Part shown: in pieces, positions 11,445 to 22,909 of the stretch
How the letters are laid out: each line of letters begins with the position of its first letter
How positions within the stretch are numbered: position 1 is the stretch's first letter
Source of the DNA: Lepidurus packardi
Taxonomy: Eukaryota > Arthropoda > Branchiopoda > Notostraca > Triopsidae
Assembly (NCBI GenBank): GCA_023053545.1
Contig: JAKZAN010000150.1
Span: 16,337 to 80,336, forward strand
Direction: 5' to 3'
Length of the DNA: 64,000 nucleotides
The notes under the pieces: model-generated
The model's database searches: none
What the model was told of the DNA's origin: nothing
The model's input: only the letters and a program-made list of their open reading frames with translations
Position numbers and translations under genes: made by a program

Positions 11445-12830
11445 ATGCTTCGAACCCTCAACAACAAACTCAACAACCTCACAGCTTCCTTGCTCCAGCA
11501 CCAATAACAACTAGTCTCAGCTGCATCCCCTGCGGATCTAAGAAAATAAATATAAAGTCAAATTGGACAACATAATGCTGATGTCCTCATTAAGATACTA
11601 GGGTTTGATGATGAGAGTTCTGAGTAGTTGGATGTCGCTCAAATGTTTGCCAAGATACAGGAACTTGATAGGTAACTCAATCTGTAAAAACCAATTGCGA
11701 ATGCTGCCAATGCTCCTCAAGTTGCACATCCTTCGCCACTTAGCAGTCAAGTCATGAACAAGACTCGTCAGGCTGGGGCGGATATCAGAGAAGACTCAGT
11801 AGGACACAACAGATCACAATAGATACCTCCTTCGATCAAGACAACAGCCCGAGTCAAAACAGAATCACTGCATAATCCCTAAAGCCGTGGAACACCTATC
11901 CCAAGACGTCGATAAAAACTATTAACTTAAACCAAAGAGCGTCAGTCAACAATCGACTACAAAGGAATGAACTAGAGCAGTATCATTGACCCTCCCGAGA
12001 GTCCACCTGATATGGTGAACTTCATTTTCAGCAAGTATTGTAAGTGTCCTTTGGGGATGATACAGAAAAACAGCAGCTTCGAAGATAAGTCGATGTTTGC
12101 CAAGACACTGAACTACGATAAGATCATCCAGTTCCTGACTGACTACGGAGCGCGGACGACTCCGGATGATCGGCTCTATCTCATCAAAGTCATAAGACGC
12201 CATTCCCTAAACTCCAGGTTCATCGAGCCCAAGGAGTTCCTCAAGGTTTACCAAGACCTGAAAAAAGTATTTACTCTAGACGATGAAGATGTAAGACAAC
12301 ATCTCGAGGAACTTGATAGGAACTAGAACAATAACAATACTGGTTTAGGCTCCTCTCCCCAAACAATCAATTCACTCTCGCGCAGCAACAGAACCAAATT
12401 CATCTAAGGACTACAACTCAACCAAGGCACCAAGGTCTCTAAGGGCGAATTCCGCAGAAAGATCAGTCAGAAGATCAAGGAGAAATCCTATCACAAAAAT
12501 TCACTTTTGGAGAAATTGCGACTCAAAGAACTAACCTGGGAGACTCTGTTCAATCTATCAAATGCCAATCAATATAAAGATCTAGCAGTTCCTGAGATCG
12601 ATTTTGAAGACGAGGAAGACCAATTCTTTTTGAGTGAGTTCGGTAGCAAGTAGATCCCCGCAACCCAACCTCTTCTACAGGGTCTCCGGAATGGAAGCAT
12701 AGGTAAAGGGAAGCTGCGTGAACCCAACCGTATCAAGCTGCCTACTTTGAACAACAACAGCAGTGCTGCTCCCAGCTTCGTGAATAGTAAAAGAACAAGA
12801 CCAAATACGAACCATGATCTATTTTTTTGA
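11445..12830 (+). CDS. Unknown protein with possible EF-hand-like helices
   Basis: Single exon, 461 residues, TGA stop. The first half is polar and apparently disordered, with many reassigned stop codons. A more structured block near the middle (FAKTLNYDKIIQFLTDYG, then a span ending FIEPKEFLKVYQDL) has the spacing of calponin or EF-hand-like helices but no complete calcium loop. The C-terminal quarter is Lys/Arg-rich followed by an acidic patch (IDFEDEEDQFFLSEF). Perhaps cytoskeletal, by analogy with the EF-hand gene at 1.9 kb; I do not recognise the family. Confidence 0.62.
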
Positions 12831-13142
12831 GTCACTATTCCCTTTTCTAAATACATAATATTCATTTTAAGTGATCTATAAAGGATTACTATTTTACTGT
12901 TACAAATCTTAGATGATTGGGATGTTATTGTTATAGTCACTGGAAGTCAAACACAACATAATAAGGGCTCAGACGATATAAAACAAAACAAACAAAATAA
13001 ATGCAGTATTTTTTTTAAAAACCAACCTACACTTTCTTTCTCCTGTGACGATCATTAATTCGATAATTATTTATTTATATATATACACAATCAAAACCCC
13101 CTCCCCTCCCTTTTTACTTTTTGCCTAATATTGCACTATTAT
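12831..13142. other. intergenic spacer
   Basis: AT-rich spacer with a C-rich pyrimidine tract (about 13096-13110) just upstream of the next start codon. No gene seen. Confidence 0.5.
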
Positions 13143-16100
13143 ATGAAGGCTTTCTTCCTTCTACTGATTTCCCACTTCACTATCCTCCTCACGAACTCCC
13201 TAAACTTCACTAAGTGTTTCTCCAACTGCAAAACCTGTCCTAAAAATGACTTCGCAACCTGTGACCCATCCTCTTCCGACACCTGTGTCCCTGGCTACTT
13301 CTATCAGAATGACACCAAAGGCTGTCTCAGACTGCCCACCTTCAATGTACAACCACATAATAATATACAATGTTCGTAAAATATATATACTGGTTTTTAG
13401 GAGATTGAAGCCGAACTGACATCGACAACTAGTAATGCTGTGACCTCGGGTTGGACCTTCAACGGAACAGGAAATATCCCAACTTCTGTCTGCACGACTT
13501 CTCAGAATCAGCCCATCAGCACGCTGGGTCAATTCGCCAATGTCAAAGTCACTAAAAATTATAAGATTAGTAAAGCCACCTCCACCGCAGTGATCAACAT
13601 CTACTTCATCCAGCTCAACTGGAAAACTGGGGATAAGGTGACTGTCTCCATACAGAATGCAGGAGCTGTCTTGGGTACTGTCGATATTATTCCATCCAGT
13701 TTCACTGAAGATCCCAAATTGAGATATTTGTCGACTTGTGGGAGCTTCAAAGATGAGGCTATTGTGGCTGCGCAGTTCACGTTAGAAGCTACAGGCATTT
13801 CCCAAGCAACCTCTCTCGATGTTGTATTCTAACCATCCCTTGCTGCCGAAAGTCGCTGGGCCATCTCCAACATCCGAGTGCTGTCAGGATGCAATAGTTT
13901 TGGATTCAGCAGTCTGTGCAAATCTTGTCTCCCGGGATTCTACCTCAGCAGTACTGCTATGCGTTGCGAGAGTTGCAGTTCAATTTGTAAGACTTGCGGT
14001 AACAGTGCGACTAATTGCCTCTCCTGTCCTGCATTTTCGATCATGGCCAATGGAACATGCGTGTATTCGAGTAATTTCTTCACCGTAGAGAGCCCTATAA
14101 ATGAGCAATCTTCTCCAAATCTTACGACGATATGTAACGGTATTGAGATGCTGGGAGGAGCTATGGATTTTTCGAAGATTGGCTCAGCGCTTACCCATAC
14201 CATCACCCTTGGCAAACATATCTACCTCAAACTCAATATTAAACTAGTGCGGATCGGAGCCTGGGGGTCAAATGTCGCTTTCAAGGCATAAGTAGACAAT
14301 ACTAACTACATCACAAAAACATCCTTCCTCTAACCCTTAATATCGTCTTTTTGCAATACCTCGGAACTAAGTGTTGTGACGATGGAGGAATCCGGGTATA
14401 TTGAGCACAACAATTCCAAAGTCACTTTAAAATTCTCGACGAATGGCTCTAGCCCGTCAGGGACTACCCATTATTTCGCCATCCGAGACATCGCGTTGGT
14501 CCTCTATAAATGTCCTCCCCAATGTAGTTCATGCCAGCTTACCAGTAATATGGAGTCATAATGCCTGGTGTGTAACGAGTTCCTTATCGCTAGTTCGAAA
14601 TGTGTTCTGTGCCCATTTGGTTTTTATACCCAAAGAACCAACGAGTCAGTCGGCTGCAAAGCATGTCACGCTACCTGTAGGAATTGTGATGAGAAACTCG
14701 CATCAAACTGTACGGAATGTTACTCTGGGTTCGTTCTACAGGATGGCTACTGCCAACCATCAGAAAGCACATCCTTAAGTCTGTTTAGCATATAGCTTGA
14801 TCGTGATAACTTCGTATGGCAAAACTTCGAATGCACTCCTGACTGTTCGGACTTTATGTGTTCAAACTATCGGCTATTCGGAAATCGCAATACCAATGCA
14901 CCCACAAGCATTAAAAGAAAATTCACTCTACCCCCGCACCGCGGGATTCTGGTCATGGTCGAAGTCTTCAAACTCGGGGACTGGGAAGCCATCAGTGCGA
15001 ACTACACGGATAAGAACACCCCAATGACTATCTTGCTGCTTCGCGACGGTATTATCCTGACAAATGTCACTGTGAATAAGAGCGTAGGAAGTAACATCTG
15101 CTCCCCCAAAGGAAAGGATTTCTTCTATTCTGTGTATAAAACAGAAGAAGGCCATACTTTCGAAAATGTAACATATGAAATCCGAGGTTCTGGACCGATC
15201 AGCATCCGACAGTTCATCGTGTTCTTACAAAACTGCTAGAAGTGCGAAAGCGAGAGACTCTCCTACACGGTTGAATATATGCCGATCTACACTAAGGATA
15301 ATTCTAAAAGGGGCATTAACGCTTATCTGAAACTCAAAAAGCCTCTGTCCGAACCCAAACTGATAACTAATGCCTTTGAAGTCTATCTATTGGGCAACAA
15401 GATCCAACCTACCTAAACTGAATACTTGTACGACTTACGTCTCTTCCTACCTGTTAACGAGCCCTTCACTAGAAGAAATATCACGACCAGGCCTCCAGAT
15501 GCCGATTCCATTCTTAGCACTTCCGAATCATCCATCATTCGAATGCTCACCTAAGTTAACAACTCTCCATCCAGGATGCTCGCTGCTGTTGGAAGCACAC
15601 TAATTTCCAGAACGGTAAACACCACAGTTTCGAGATACGACACCCTAGACACCGACCAATTGGAGACTGTCAACTAGCTACATAACCTCATGTTCGGCTT
15701 TACCAATGCTGTCCTCTATACTATGCTTGTGTTCCTAGGTCTGGGACTAGGACTGGTATTGTAAGAATTCTCGCTGACCCTACAGCTTATCTTTATGCAC
15801 ATCTACATTAACTCCAACGAGATAGCTGCTACGCTGAAACTCCCAATGGAAGGAATAAAGATCATCGAACACTTGAACTACTTTATGCCGCATGACAGAA
15901 AGAATATCTAAGCAGGTATCCTCCCACTGAATCTGCATCAACAATCAGAACACATCTTCTAGCAGTATAACGTGGATGTGAACTTCATCCGTGCTATCTA
16001 CCCGATCGTCATCATCAACATCATCTACCTGGGCTATTTCCTTATCCTTTTCTTCCTCAACAAATGCTGGAGTGCCTTCAGCCACAGCTAAAACATCTTC

Positions 16101-16910
16101 GTGCGCTGGTTCCGGGAAATGGTTGAGAGACCAGTTAATTTCTGGGACTATTTCTTCAGATGGCAGTTCATCACAGTCATCTGGAGTTGTGTTCTTCAGT
16201 TCCAGAACCTCAACTCGCATCCTAACAATGTCTTCCGAGGCTTCAATACATTCTTCACTGTCCTGTGCTTTGTCTGTGCACTACTCTACCCCATCATCCT
16301 AGTCATCTATCTGTACAACATGAAGTTGATCGTGCTGAAGTAGACCTTCAACTATCTCTACGAGGACATATTTTTCAAGAGAATCAAGAAGAGTCAGGAT
16401 GAGGTGGACAGTTTCAATTACATATTGTTGAGGTTTTTCAGATACTTCATCTATGCCCTGTTCGTGGGGGTGTTCATCAATAACCAAATCGTGACTCCAG
16501 TCATTCTGATCATCATCACATTGCTTGAACTCGCCTTCATCTGGCTCAAAGAAATCTATATGGACAAGGTCCTCTTTACTTTCAAAGTCGTGGAATCCAT
16601 ATTCATGATTCTCCTTTCTCTTGTCTGGTTGATCAGCTATGCCGTCTCAGCAGACTGGAGCCCCATCCGATACCTCCAATTCGGATATGTTGGTGACGCC
16701 TTCATCATTATCATAATCCTGAATGCTTTCCTGAGATCGATCTATCTGCTCTACCTGAAACTGAGTGAGTTCGCTGACAGGAAATACAAGATTGCGAACC
16801 CGGGCCAGAGCAGACGAGATGTGAACAGATATCCGACAGCCAGCATAATGCCGGCACCCATAAGTTCCAGGGGTCTGGCAGTGCCCAACGACGACCCTAT
16901 GAATGGCTGA
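13143..16910 (+). CDS. Cysteine-rich receptor-like multipass membrane protein
   Basis: Two exons, 13143-13346 and 13401-16910 (54-nt intron), 1237 residues, TGA stop. A signal peptide (MKAFFLLLISHFTILL) opens the protein. The large ectodomain alternates beta-rich segments with clusters of furin-like/GF-receptor cysteine repeats (for example CKTCPKNDFATC, CKSCLPGFYLS, CKTCGNSATNCLSC, CKACHATCRNCDEK). The C-terminal third holds about eight hydrophobic segments (such as VLYTMLVFLGLGLGLVL and VTPVILIIITLLELAFIWL), ending in a short basic cytoplasmic tail. This is the layout of the ciliate cysteine-repeat modular membrane proteins, presumably at the cell surface; ligand and function are unknown. 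It is the longest complete gene in the window. Confidence 0.82.
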
Positions 16911-17083
16911 TCTAACTCATTTTATCGAACCAGACCATCAAAGATGTATGCACCCTATTTTCTAAAGCAAATCCAAATATATGTATTAACAAACATACAA
17001 ATAAAACAATAAAAATAAAACATTAAGATGATGTATATATACATATATAGAATGTTTGATTGTTTTAATAGTGAAATAAAAAA

Positions 17084-17794
17084 ATGTAGAGGTCAAGTTT
17101 TATAGATGATGATCCAGTTATCGAGGAATTCTTGAAGAGGAAATCCACGACGTTGGCTTCTTCCTCCCCTTATAGACCACTCACCCAGAGAAACCCCAGA
17201 CCTCCGAGACTCACCGAAGCCTACGAGCACAGACCTCAACTCGACCTCAGCAGAAGAAATGACAACTGTTTTAGTGCCGGCAAAATCATAAGAGCAAACA
17301 CCCATCACAGGAGCCTGTCAGTCTTCCCCCAGAATATCCTCAAATACCAATAGAGTTACCGGATGCATGTCAAAACAGCCCAAACCACCACCAGAAAACC
17401 AATAATAATAAGCACCACGAACCCTTCGAACAGTACTACTGCTGTAGGGTTATCTCGTCTAGCCTCCAGCGAGTTATCGAATGGACTGAATATAAAGAAC
17501 CAGATTCTATCTATTACAAAGACTAATCCTACATTCGCCAATAAGATACTCAATCCGACCCTGATCAAGTGTGTATCGTCAAGTAGAAGGAACAGCAATA
17601 ACTACCGAGCAATGATGATACCTGGCAGTCTGCAGCCTAAATATAGTATACGGGCGCTGAGACCGAAGTCGGTGCAGACTTTGGCAGAGAATTCTCGATT
17701 AGGGTCCGGTTCAAAGGGCAGGCTGAACCCCAAAGTTCTGATGGTGGAGAATCCATTCAGCGACAAAGTCGGGGGATACTCAGAATACATATGA
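17084..17794 (+). CDS. Unknown basic low-complexity protein
   Basis: Single exon, 236 residues, TGA stop; start chosen at the first ATG of the open frame. Rich in Ser, Asn, Arg and Pro with little hydrophobic content (PLTQRNPRPPRLTEAYEH; SRRNSNNYRAM). The C-terminus (NPFSDKVGGYSEYI) recalls the short Tyr/Gly motifs of microtubule-associated ciliary proteins, but this is only a resemblance. No domain recognised. Located between the receptor-like gene and the phosphatase, same strand. Confidence 0.6.
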
Positions 17795-17957
17795 TTTCGG
17801 TGTCACCTATATCTGCCCATATAAATCTAGGATTCGAGTCTGTCTGTCGACTTTTCTATCTCATATATTATTTTTTTAATTGTTTCTCAATTATTATAGA
17901 AAAATATTACAGGAAACACACAAACAATATATATATATAAATACAATAGATTGATAG

Positions 17958-19189
17958 ATGTAGAAACCTATCCATCCCGGAATAGCAGAAGCACTAAAAT
18001 CCAAGGAGTAGAAACTCCAAAGTATCGCCAAGAAACTGGCCTTGGTCGTCGCCACTAAAAAGACGGCCAGGAAATAGGAAGCCGACAGAGTAGCAGAACA
18101 CCTCTACATCGGGTCATACTCATCCGCATGCAACAAGGATTTCCTGTACAAGTGCGAGATCAAACACGTCCTCATGTGTCTGGGGCATTTGGGTCTCCCC
18201 TATCCTGAAGAGTTCAACTACAAGAAGATCAACATCCAAGGTATAATAATAATCATGATACACACATACTCTCTCGATGTAGATAAGTAAAACTAAACAA
18301 TCTAGCAATACTTCGATGAGGCTGCAGACTTCATCCATGCAGCTGTTACTCAGCAGCAGAATATCCTAGTACACTGGTAAAGAAATATACTAATTTTCTC
18401 ATAATTTCTAATATGTGTGTGTTTAGTTTCGCTGGTATTTCCCGATCCTCAACCATGGTGATTGCATATCTCCTCAAATACCAGAGACTAAGTGTTAGGT
18501 AAGCATTGGAACTGGTCCGTCGGAATCGGCCTATCATCCAGCCCAACCCTGGGTTTCTCAGCAAACTGTATGTCTACTACGAGAGAATACAGAAATCATC
18601 ACAACAGGGTATGATTTCGGAATAACTGGCCAATACCGCCAGCGATAATAATAATAACTAGATGCTGATCTAGCAATGGGGTCAGTCTATCCCTGTTATA
18701 TCTGCTTCCCCCCCTGTTCCTGCTCTGGATTAAAAGCAGCGATGGGAATAATAATTATTAAAGGTGGACTTCATGAAATAGGTTGAACCAAATCCTCAGA
18801 ACTAAGTGGTTATCTAGAATTAAGAGGTTCATTCCAACGCGGTGTAGCAGTAGAAGATCGCAAATAATATCGATGATATAGAAAAATAGCCTCTTCGAAT
18901 GTAGACTCTCGAAGTAGTCACCTCCGTTCCGATCCTGGATCAACCCAAGGAATAAACCACCACAGTTTAAACTACTACTATATAGTCCGAATAAACTCAA
19001 AACCAGAACACAATCCCAGAGACGAACACATAGAATACGAGTGTAATGACCAAATAGAAGATTTAAACTGAACCACCCCAAGGCAACGACGAAGAAGAAC
19101 CCCAGAGCTAATAACCCAGTAACAATAACCAGGAATCAGCAAACAACCAACCCAAGAAGAAGAAGAACAAGAAGAAAAATAAAAGATGA
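17958..19189 (+). CDS. Dual-specificity protein phosphatase with acidic tail
   Basis: Exons 17958-18240, 18283-18376 and 18427-19189 (introns 42 and 50 nt), 379 residues. The catalytic domain (about residues 40-190) starts with EHLYIGSYSSACNKDFL and carries the P-loop HCFAGISRS, with nucleophile Cys126 (its codon split by intron 2) and Arg132. LELVRRNRPIIQPNPGF is the typical helix after it. The 180-residue tail is disordered and contains dozens of TAA/TAG codons, making it strongly acidic if they encode Glu, and ends in a poly-lysine stretch (KKKKNKKKNKR). It would dephosphorylate Ser/Thr/Tyr of a kinase substrate; the substrate is unknown. No KIM-type docking motif is seen. Confidence 0.88.
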
Positions 19190-19349
19190 TAATTAGAATT
19201 ATTTGTTTAGTTTTTATAGTTTGTTTGGTCTATATTCCTTTTTTTTTTAATTATTTGATTATTGTCTTATATATGCAACACGACATACACACATATACAC
19301 GGTATTGGTATTTTGATGAGGATTGGAGGATTAATGATGAGTAATACTC

Positions 19350-20741
19350 TCAGAACTCGTAGTGATCACGAGAAGAATTGAATTCCACAGAATTGTGGTC
19401 CATCGATTTCACTTGGCTTGAGCTCTGTGGCATTCTGAATAGCTATTATTAGTGTTGCTGTTGCTGTAGGATTGGTTGGGCTGCTTTCTCTGACCGTTCC
19501 AACACCATCATCTCAGGATTTGCCATCATCATCATCTTGTTCTTGAGTCTATCGTTTTGGAGTTGGAGTCCCGAGTACTTGTTGTTGTTCCTGTCAGCAG
19601 CTGTGTCTTTGGCTTTAAGGAAATATGTGGATGATTTGGAGCTGCCCAGGATTTTGCTGTTGCAGGTCTTGTGGACATCCGGGGTGAACAGTTTGGCACC
19701 CGTGCTGAAATCGTACTATTCTGCTTTCTTCTGCATTAGCTACTTTTTCTTGCGCATTTTCTGAAGGAAGGCTTAGTTGCGGGTGAGGAACTCCTCCACC
19801 TTGCTGGGATCGGCTGTGTTAGTATTATTGACGACAGGGTGGGACTCGACTTCTTCCCTCATGATCTGCCTGAGTTTGGAGTGCTAGTACAGGATATTGA
19901 ATACACTGTTTTCGCTACGGTTACGCGTGAGTTACTGGGTTCTTTATGAGTGTGAAGTAGTGTGATATGATATTAACAGTGTTTTAGATACTTTTTGGCG
20001 ATTTGGGGTTTGAAGGTACACTACTTGATATACTCCCTTTCTTTGAATCTCTCCTGTTCTTGATATTCGAGCAACCTGCGCCTGCGTCTATCCTCGTGTT
20101 CCATCCTGGTACGTTCTGCGATATCCGGGTATTGCGAGAGAAGTCTGTCAGTAGCTGGGGATATCTTGGGGTGGAAAGTCAGGTTTTTCCTTTACTCTTG
20201 GGTTATTTATGATTTGATGCGTTCGATTTATCTCCTAAAATGTGTATATAAATACAATAAAATATAGGGTTTGTTACATCTTCCTCTATTGGTTGATTTT
20301 GGATTCATAGTACAGTCTCTATCCTGGCATCAGATTCTTGCTGCCTCCCGAATGCTGGGTTGTGGATGTCTTTTTCTGCTGCTGTTGTCGTCTTCCACTA
20401 TTGTACTCTTCTTACTCGTAGTACTATTCCTCATCATACATCCCAGAATTGTTTGACCCTTCACTGAAGCCATCCTCATCTTCGTAGTCAGAAATAGGAT
20501 CGTCATTGTGCTGGCTCGTTGAGGGTTCTGCCTCGTCATCATCGAAATTGTACTTAAGAACCATGGGCTTATGATGGTGAGAGGGCTGTCGCTATGATGG
20601 CTGAGAATTGGATGAGTCGGAAGGAGCAGATGATTCGGACGAGGGCGGGAGATAGTAATTATTGCGATTGACAGGAGGAGGACGTTGTTGGGCGGTGGAA
20701 GGAGGGTTCTCGAATATCTAATCGAGATCTATTTTGAACAT
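19350..20741 (-). CDS. Unknown coiled-coil, possibly ciliary protein
   Basis: Exons (minus) 20741-20278, 20234-19992 and 19914-19350 (introns 43 and 77 nt), 423 residues. The N-terminal part is polar and acidic (DYEDEDGFSEGSNNSG). A middle segment rich in Arg/Glu helix (RRRRLLEYQEQERFKEREYI) leads into CTFKPQIAKNENSVFNILY, a pattern (TFKPxI) common in ciliate centrosomal and axonemal proteins. A Lys-rich coiled coil follows, then a Gln/Met-rich tail. The 77-nt intron was placed so as to join two frames that are both clearly coding. Function unknown. Confidence 0.65.
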
Positions 20742-21369
20742 AGGCGAGGCAATCACACAGAAATGAAATGGAGGAGGGGAAAAGAGAGATAGTGTTTATT
20801 TTTTATTATCTTGGTTATTTTAGTTATGGGTAATTTATTGTTATTGCTGGGACCCCACTCAGTTTATTGCTAAATATATTTATATTTATTGTGTTGTTTA
20901 TCAGGGGGGTTAGAAATTCAAAGAAACTGTGGGTTTTTATTTTGATAGAAATCAAATCAATGGAAAGAGGAAAAACGGAAAAGGGAAAAAAAAGAGGTTG
21001 AGTTTATATTTGTATGAGACACATATCTGACATTTACTGCACAAGGGTGTTTGCTACCCGAATGATAATCCTCATACCAAGAGCAAGGGTTGTAATGGAG
21101 TTACTGGATATTCTTGTGGTGTATAATGGTTTTATCTCCCCATCCCAAGATCTAGATTAATTAAAAAACAATTTATTGTCTGATTCGACTTTTTTTGATT
21201 TGTGAACAAATAGCGGGAAGTCGACATAAAAAAATGTATATCTTATTTTTTACAGATAGATAGATTTTATTTTAGACAGTTCCCTCCCTCTCCTCCGCCG
21301 AACATCTGTGACTGAACAGGATATAGATAACTATACTCTGATTACTCTGACATTGAAGAACTCATACGC
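20742..21369. other. divergent intergenic region, possibly with an upstream exon
   Basis: AT-rich spacer between the start of the minus-strand gene and the unknown plus-strand gene at 21370. The coding frame of the latter is open back to 21316, with a possible splice acceptor AG at 21318-21319, so a 5' exon may lie here. I could not identify it. Confidence 0.4.
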
Positions 21370-22383
21370 ATGTAAGAAGTTAGGCGATAATTCCCAAGTC
21401 ATCTCCTCCAGTATCGTCGGAAAAGTCTGTTCTCGGGCAGCACCTCCCGAGAAGCCCCTCCTGTCTGGTCACGACGAAACACCAAGACAGATCTGCATGA
21501 TCTCGACTACCAACCAAGTTACAACCAGATCAGGGGCAAGGAAGACTTGATCGTAGTGCCCAAGTTTCGGCGAAGCCAAACAGCAACAGCCTCCCAGTAG
21601 CGCAAAGACAGACTAAGCAGACTGCAGAATCAGATGATGACCTAGAACAGGAACAAATAACTCCTGAAGAAACAGTAGGACCGGAACAGCCAGATGATGA
21701 CAGGGAGTGTTCAGAAGAATAACAAATAACGAGGGATAAATCTCGAGAAATATTTAAAAAAGAACCCAGTTTTTATTATGCGGATAGAGGGGACCAACCC
21801 TACGAGTCAGTACCATAATAATGATAATAGATTGCAAACAAGCCTATCGAATGGGAAGTACAACAATAGAGGAGAGGTGATTGGTTATTAGGCAGCAAGT
21901 GCAAATAGAAAGAGCAACCATCATCTGGATTTCCAGAAACAGTCAGGCCGAAAGGACCAGTATCACGATAGTGATGATACTGCCTAAGTTGATCGTAAAT
22001 ACTATGCTACAGTTTCTTCTGGAAGATCGGAATACTTGTAAAAATGGAGGAAACCAATCCACAGATTTGATAGCTACACAGATCGGGATGTCTTCCGGCC
22101 CAAACCCGAACTCGATAAGACTTACTAATGGCAGCAGGCCTATGATTCCGCGAGGGTCAATAGGTGCAAGAGCCACCTGAGTTTCAGACTGCGAGTGAAG
22201 ACACCTTTGAAGAACTAGAAACGGGAAGCAGCAGCCGTGAGCAGATTGGAGTACAATATCGAGAAGGCCGGACTGGCGATAATGGGGGGACCTGGATACT
22301 ACACGGACATGAAGAAACAGCAAGGCCGGACTTTGTAGTTCACTCGGCAAGTAATCAATCCCCAAAGAGGTTGTTACCGATGA
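21370..22383 (+). CDS. Unknown basic protein with GPGYY motif
   Basis: Open frame of 337 residues from ATG 21370 to TGA; the true start may be further 5' through an unseen exon. Very rich in Gln, Asn, Arg, Lys and Ser, with a Lys/Gln/Arg region (RLQNQMMTENRNKELLKKQ). Near the C-terminus MGGPGYYTDMKK resembles the PGPxxY/STPGR-type motif of SHIPPO-like microtubule-associated proteins. One such motif is weak evidence for a ciliary role. No other domain seen. Confidence 0.58.
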
Positions 22384-22909
22384 AGGATTACCAACTTATT
22401 TTAATTTATCTTCGCTTTGGTTATATCGTACTATATTCATTTTCTTAAGCAACAGAAGTATATTGCGAATTCCTGAACAAAAAAACTATATAAAAGTAAT
22501 CACCATCATTTATTTATATGTATGGTCTTGACAAGATACTTATTTCGTTTATTATTTTTTTACTTTTACACGTCGTATATTAATGTATATGCTGTTCCTT
22601 TAGCTATTGTGTGTATGGGAGTTATGTTTTTTTATGTTCATTGGTTGATATTTTCCATCAATAGAATACTCAAACACACATCCATCTTTTCTTCTTCCCC
22701 CCTGTGTTCCTCTACAGTTCTTTATCATCGCTGTTATTCATATTATTCATCTATTCTCGAAATCAATATCCGTATTTATAGTAAAAATAACTCTTCATCT
22801 TCTATCTTTCATTCTTTTTAACTCTTCTCCTTCTCCTTCTCTATATCTTTCCTCTGTATTTTTAGACTAAGAATATTCGCAGATATTCTCTCATAGCATA
22901 AACTCATAA
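22384..22909. other. intergenic spacer
   Basis: T- and pyrimidine-rich spacer (22500-22860) upstream of the kinesin-like gene. It keeps a 99-codon hydrophobic frame open only because of its base composition. I see no gene. Confidence 0.5.
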
